From: Clostridia bacterium
GTDB lineage: Bacteria > Bacillota > Clostridia > DUPQ01
DNA length: 6,363 nucleotides
NCBI GenBank assembly: GCA_030592085.1
Contig: JAUUZV010000151.1
Coordinates: 1 to 6,363, forward strand
Direction of reading: 5' to 3'
This document shows, one piece after another, positions 6,141 through 6,363 of this stretch (position 1 is its first letter; each line of letters opens with the position of its first letter). The translations under genes were made by a program, and so were the position numbers. The notes under the pieces were generated by a model. The model saw only the letters and a list, made by a program, of their open reading frames with translations, made no database searches and was not told where the DNA came from.

Positions 6141-6363
6141 ATGCAAGAGAAATAGCTTATCATGCTATATATGAAGTGCTCCATGAAAAAAAATATTCAA
6201 ATTATGTTTTAGAGCAAGCACTTAACAAAGGGAATCTATCAGACAAAGATAGAAGATTAGTAGCTGTAATTGTAATGGGAACATTGCAAAATTATTTATA
6301 TCTTTTACAAATAATTAAAGAACTTTCCACTATTCCATTTAGTAAGATTAAACAAAAAATTAG
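6137..6363 (+). CDS. rsmB: 16S rRNA (cytosine(967)-C(5))-methyltransferase RsmB, 5' part
   Basis: This frame is open from ATG 6137 to the end of the window (75 full codons), so the gene is cut by the window edge and not necessarily truncated in the genome. The visible part matches the NusB-like N-terminal RNA-binding domain of RsmB (Sun/Fmu). It starts NAREIAYHAIYEVL, then has SNYVLEQAL and LSDKDRRLVAVIVMGTLQN, the pattern that opens this family. The methyltransferase domain with its SAM-binding site and catalytic cysteines lies beyond the window. RsmB makes m5C967 in 16S rRNA. AAGGA at 6125-6129, 7 bases before the ATG, and the ATGA overlap with the protease gene support the start. A free-standing NusB is the main alternative, but the fmt-side context and the NARE opening favour RsmB. 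Confidence 0.88.
   Translation, partial: MNAREIAYHAIYEVLHEKKYSNYVLEQALNKGNLSDKDRRLVAVIVMGTLQNYLYLLQIIKELSTIPFSKIKQKI

Noticed and set aside
1..6363. Search for a novel accessory, defence or mobile system.
   Set aside because: Every base outside short gaps belongs to a recognised core gene on one strand. There are no repeats, integrase-like frames, tRNAs or compositional breaks.

Overview
The window is a gene-dense, all-plus-strand stretch of AT-rich DNA (by eye around 30% GC, with many AAA, TTA and AGA codons). Gene content and order point to a low-GC Firmicute, most likely a member of the Clostridia. The block priA-def-fmt-(YugP-type membrane zinc protease)-rsmB is typical of that class, and era-recO is a common Firmicutes pair. 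I cannot name a genus from sequence reading alone.

Layout: era (21-923) and recO (913-1635) overlap by 11 bases and form the end of an upstream operon whose earlier genes lie outside the window. The only non-coding gap of any size is 1636-1693. It carries a perfect extended -10 promoter element (TG-N-TATAAT) overlapping a 6-bp inverted repeat, probably a promoter for the genes that follow. Then come priA (best start 1694), def (4040-4528), fmt (about 4515-5450, overlapping the end of def), a YugP-type membrane zinc metallopeptidase (5454-6140) and the 5' part of rsmB (6137 to the window end, cut off). The protease gene and rsmB share an ATGA stop/start overlap. No stretch of 300 bases lacks a gene. 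I see no tRNA, rRNA, CRISPR array, insertion sequence or factor-independent terminator.

Functionally the window mixes ribosome biogenesis (Era for the 30S subunit, RsmB for 16S rRNA methylation), the N-formyl-methionine cycle (Fmt adds the formyl group to initiator tRNA, Def removes it from nascent proteins), and recombination or replication restart (RecO, PriA). One membrane protease of poorly known role is also present. All are core housekeeping genes, and I see no accessory or mobile system.

The most interesting detail is the start of fmt. A strong Shine-Dalgarno sequence is followed at normal spacing by an in-frame ATC rather than ATG, GTG or TTG, exactly where family alignment places residue 1. 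Lesser points are the dyad on the priA promoter, the direct joining of recO to priA, and several departures from family motifs (Era G5, RecO zinc finger, PriA motif II, Def motif 1).
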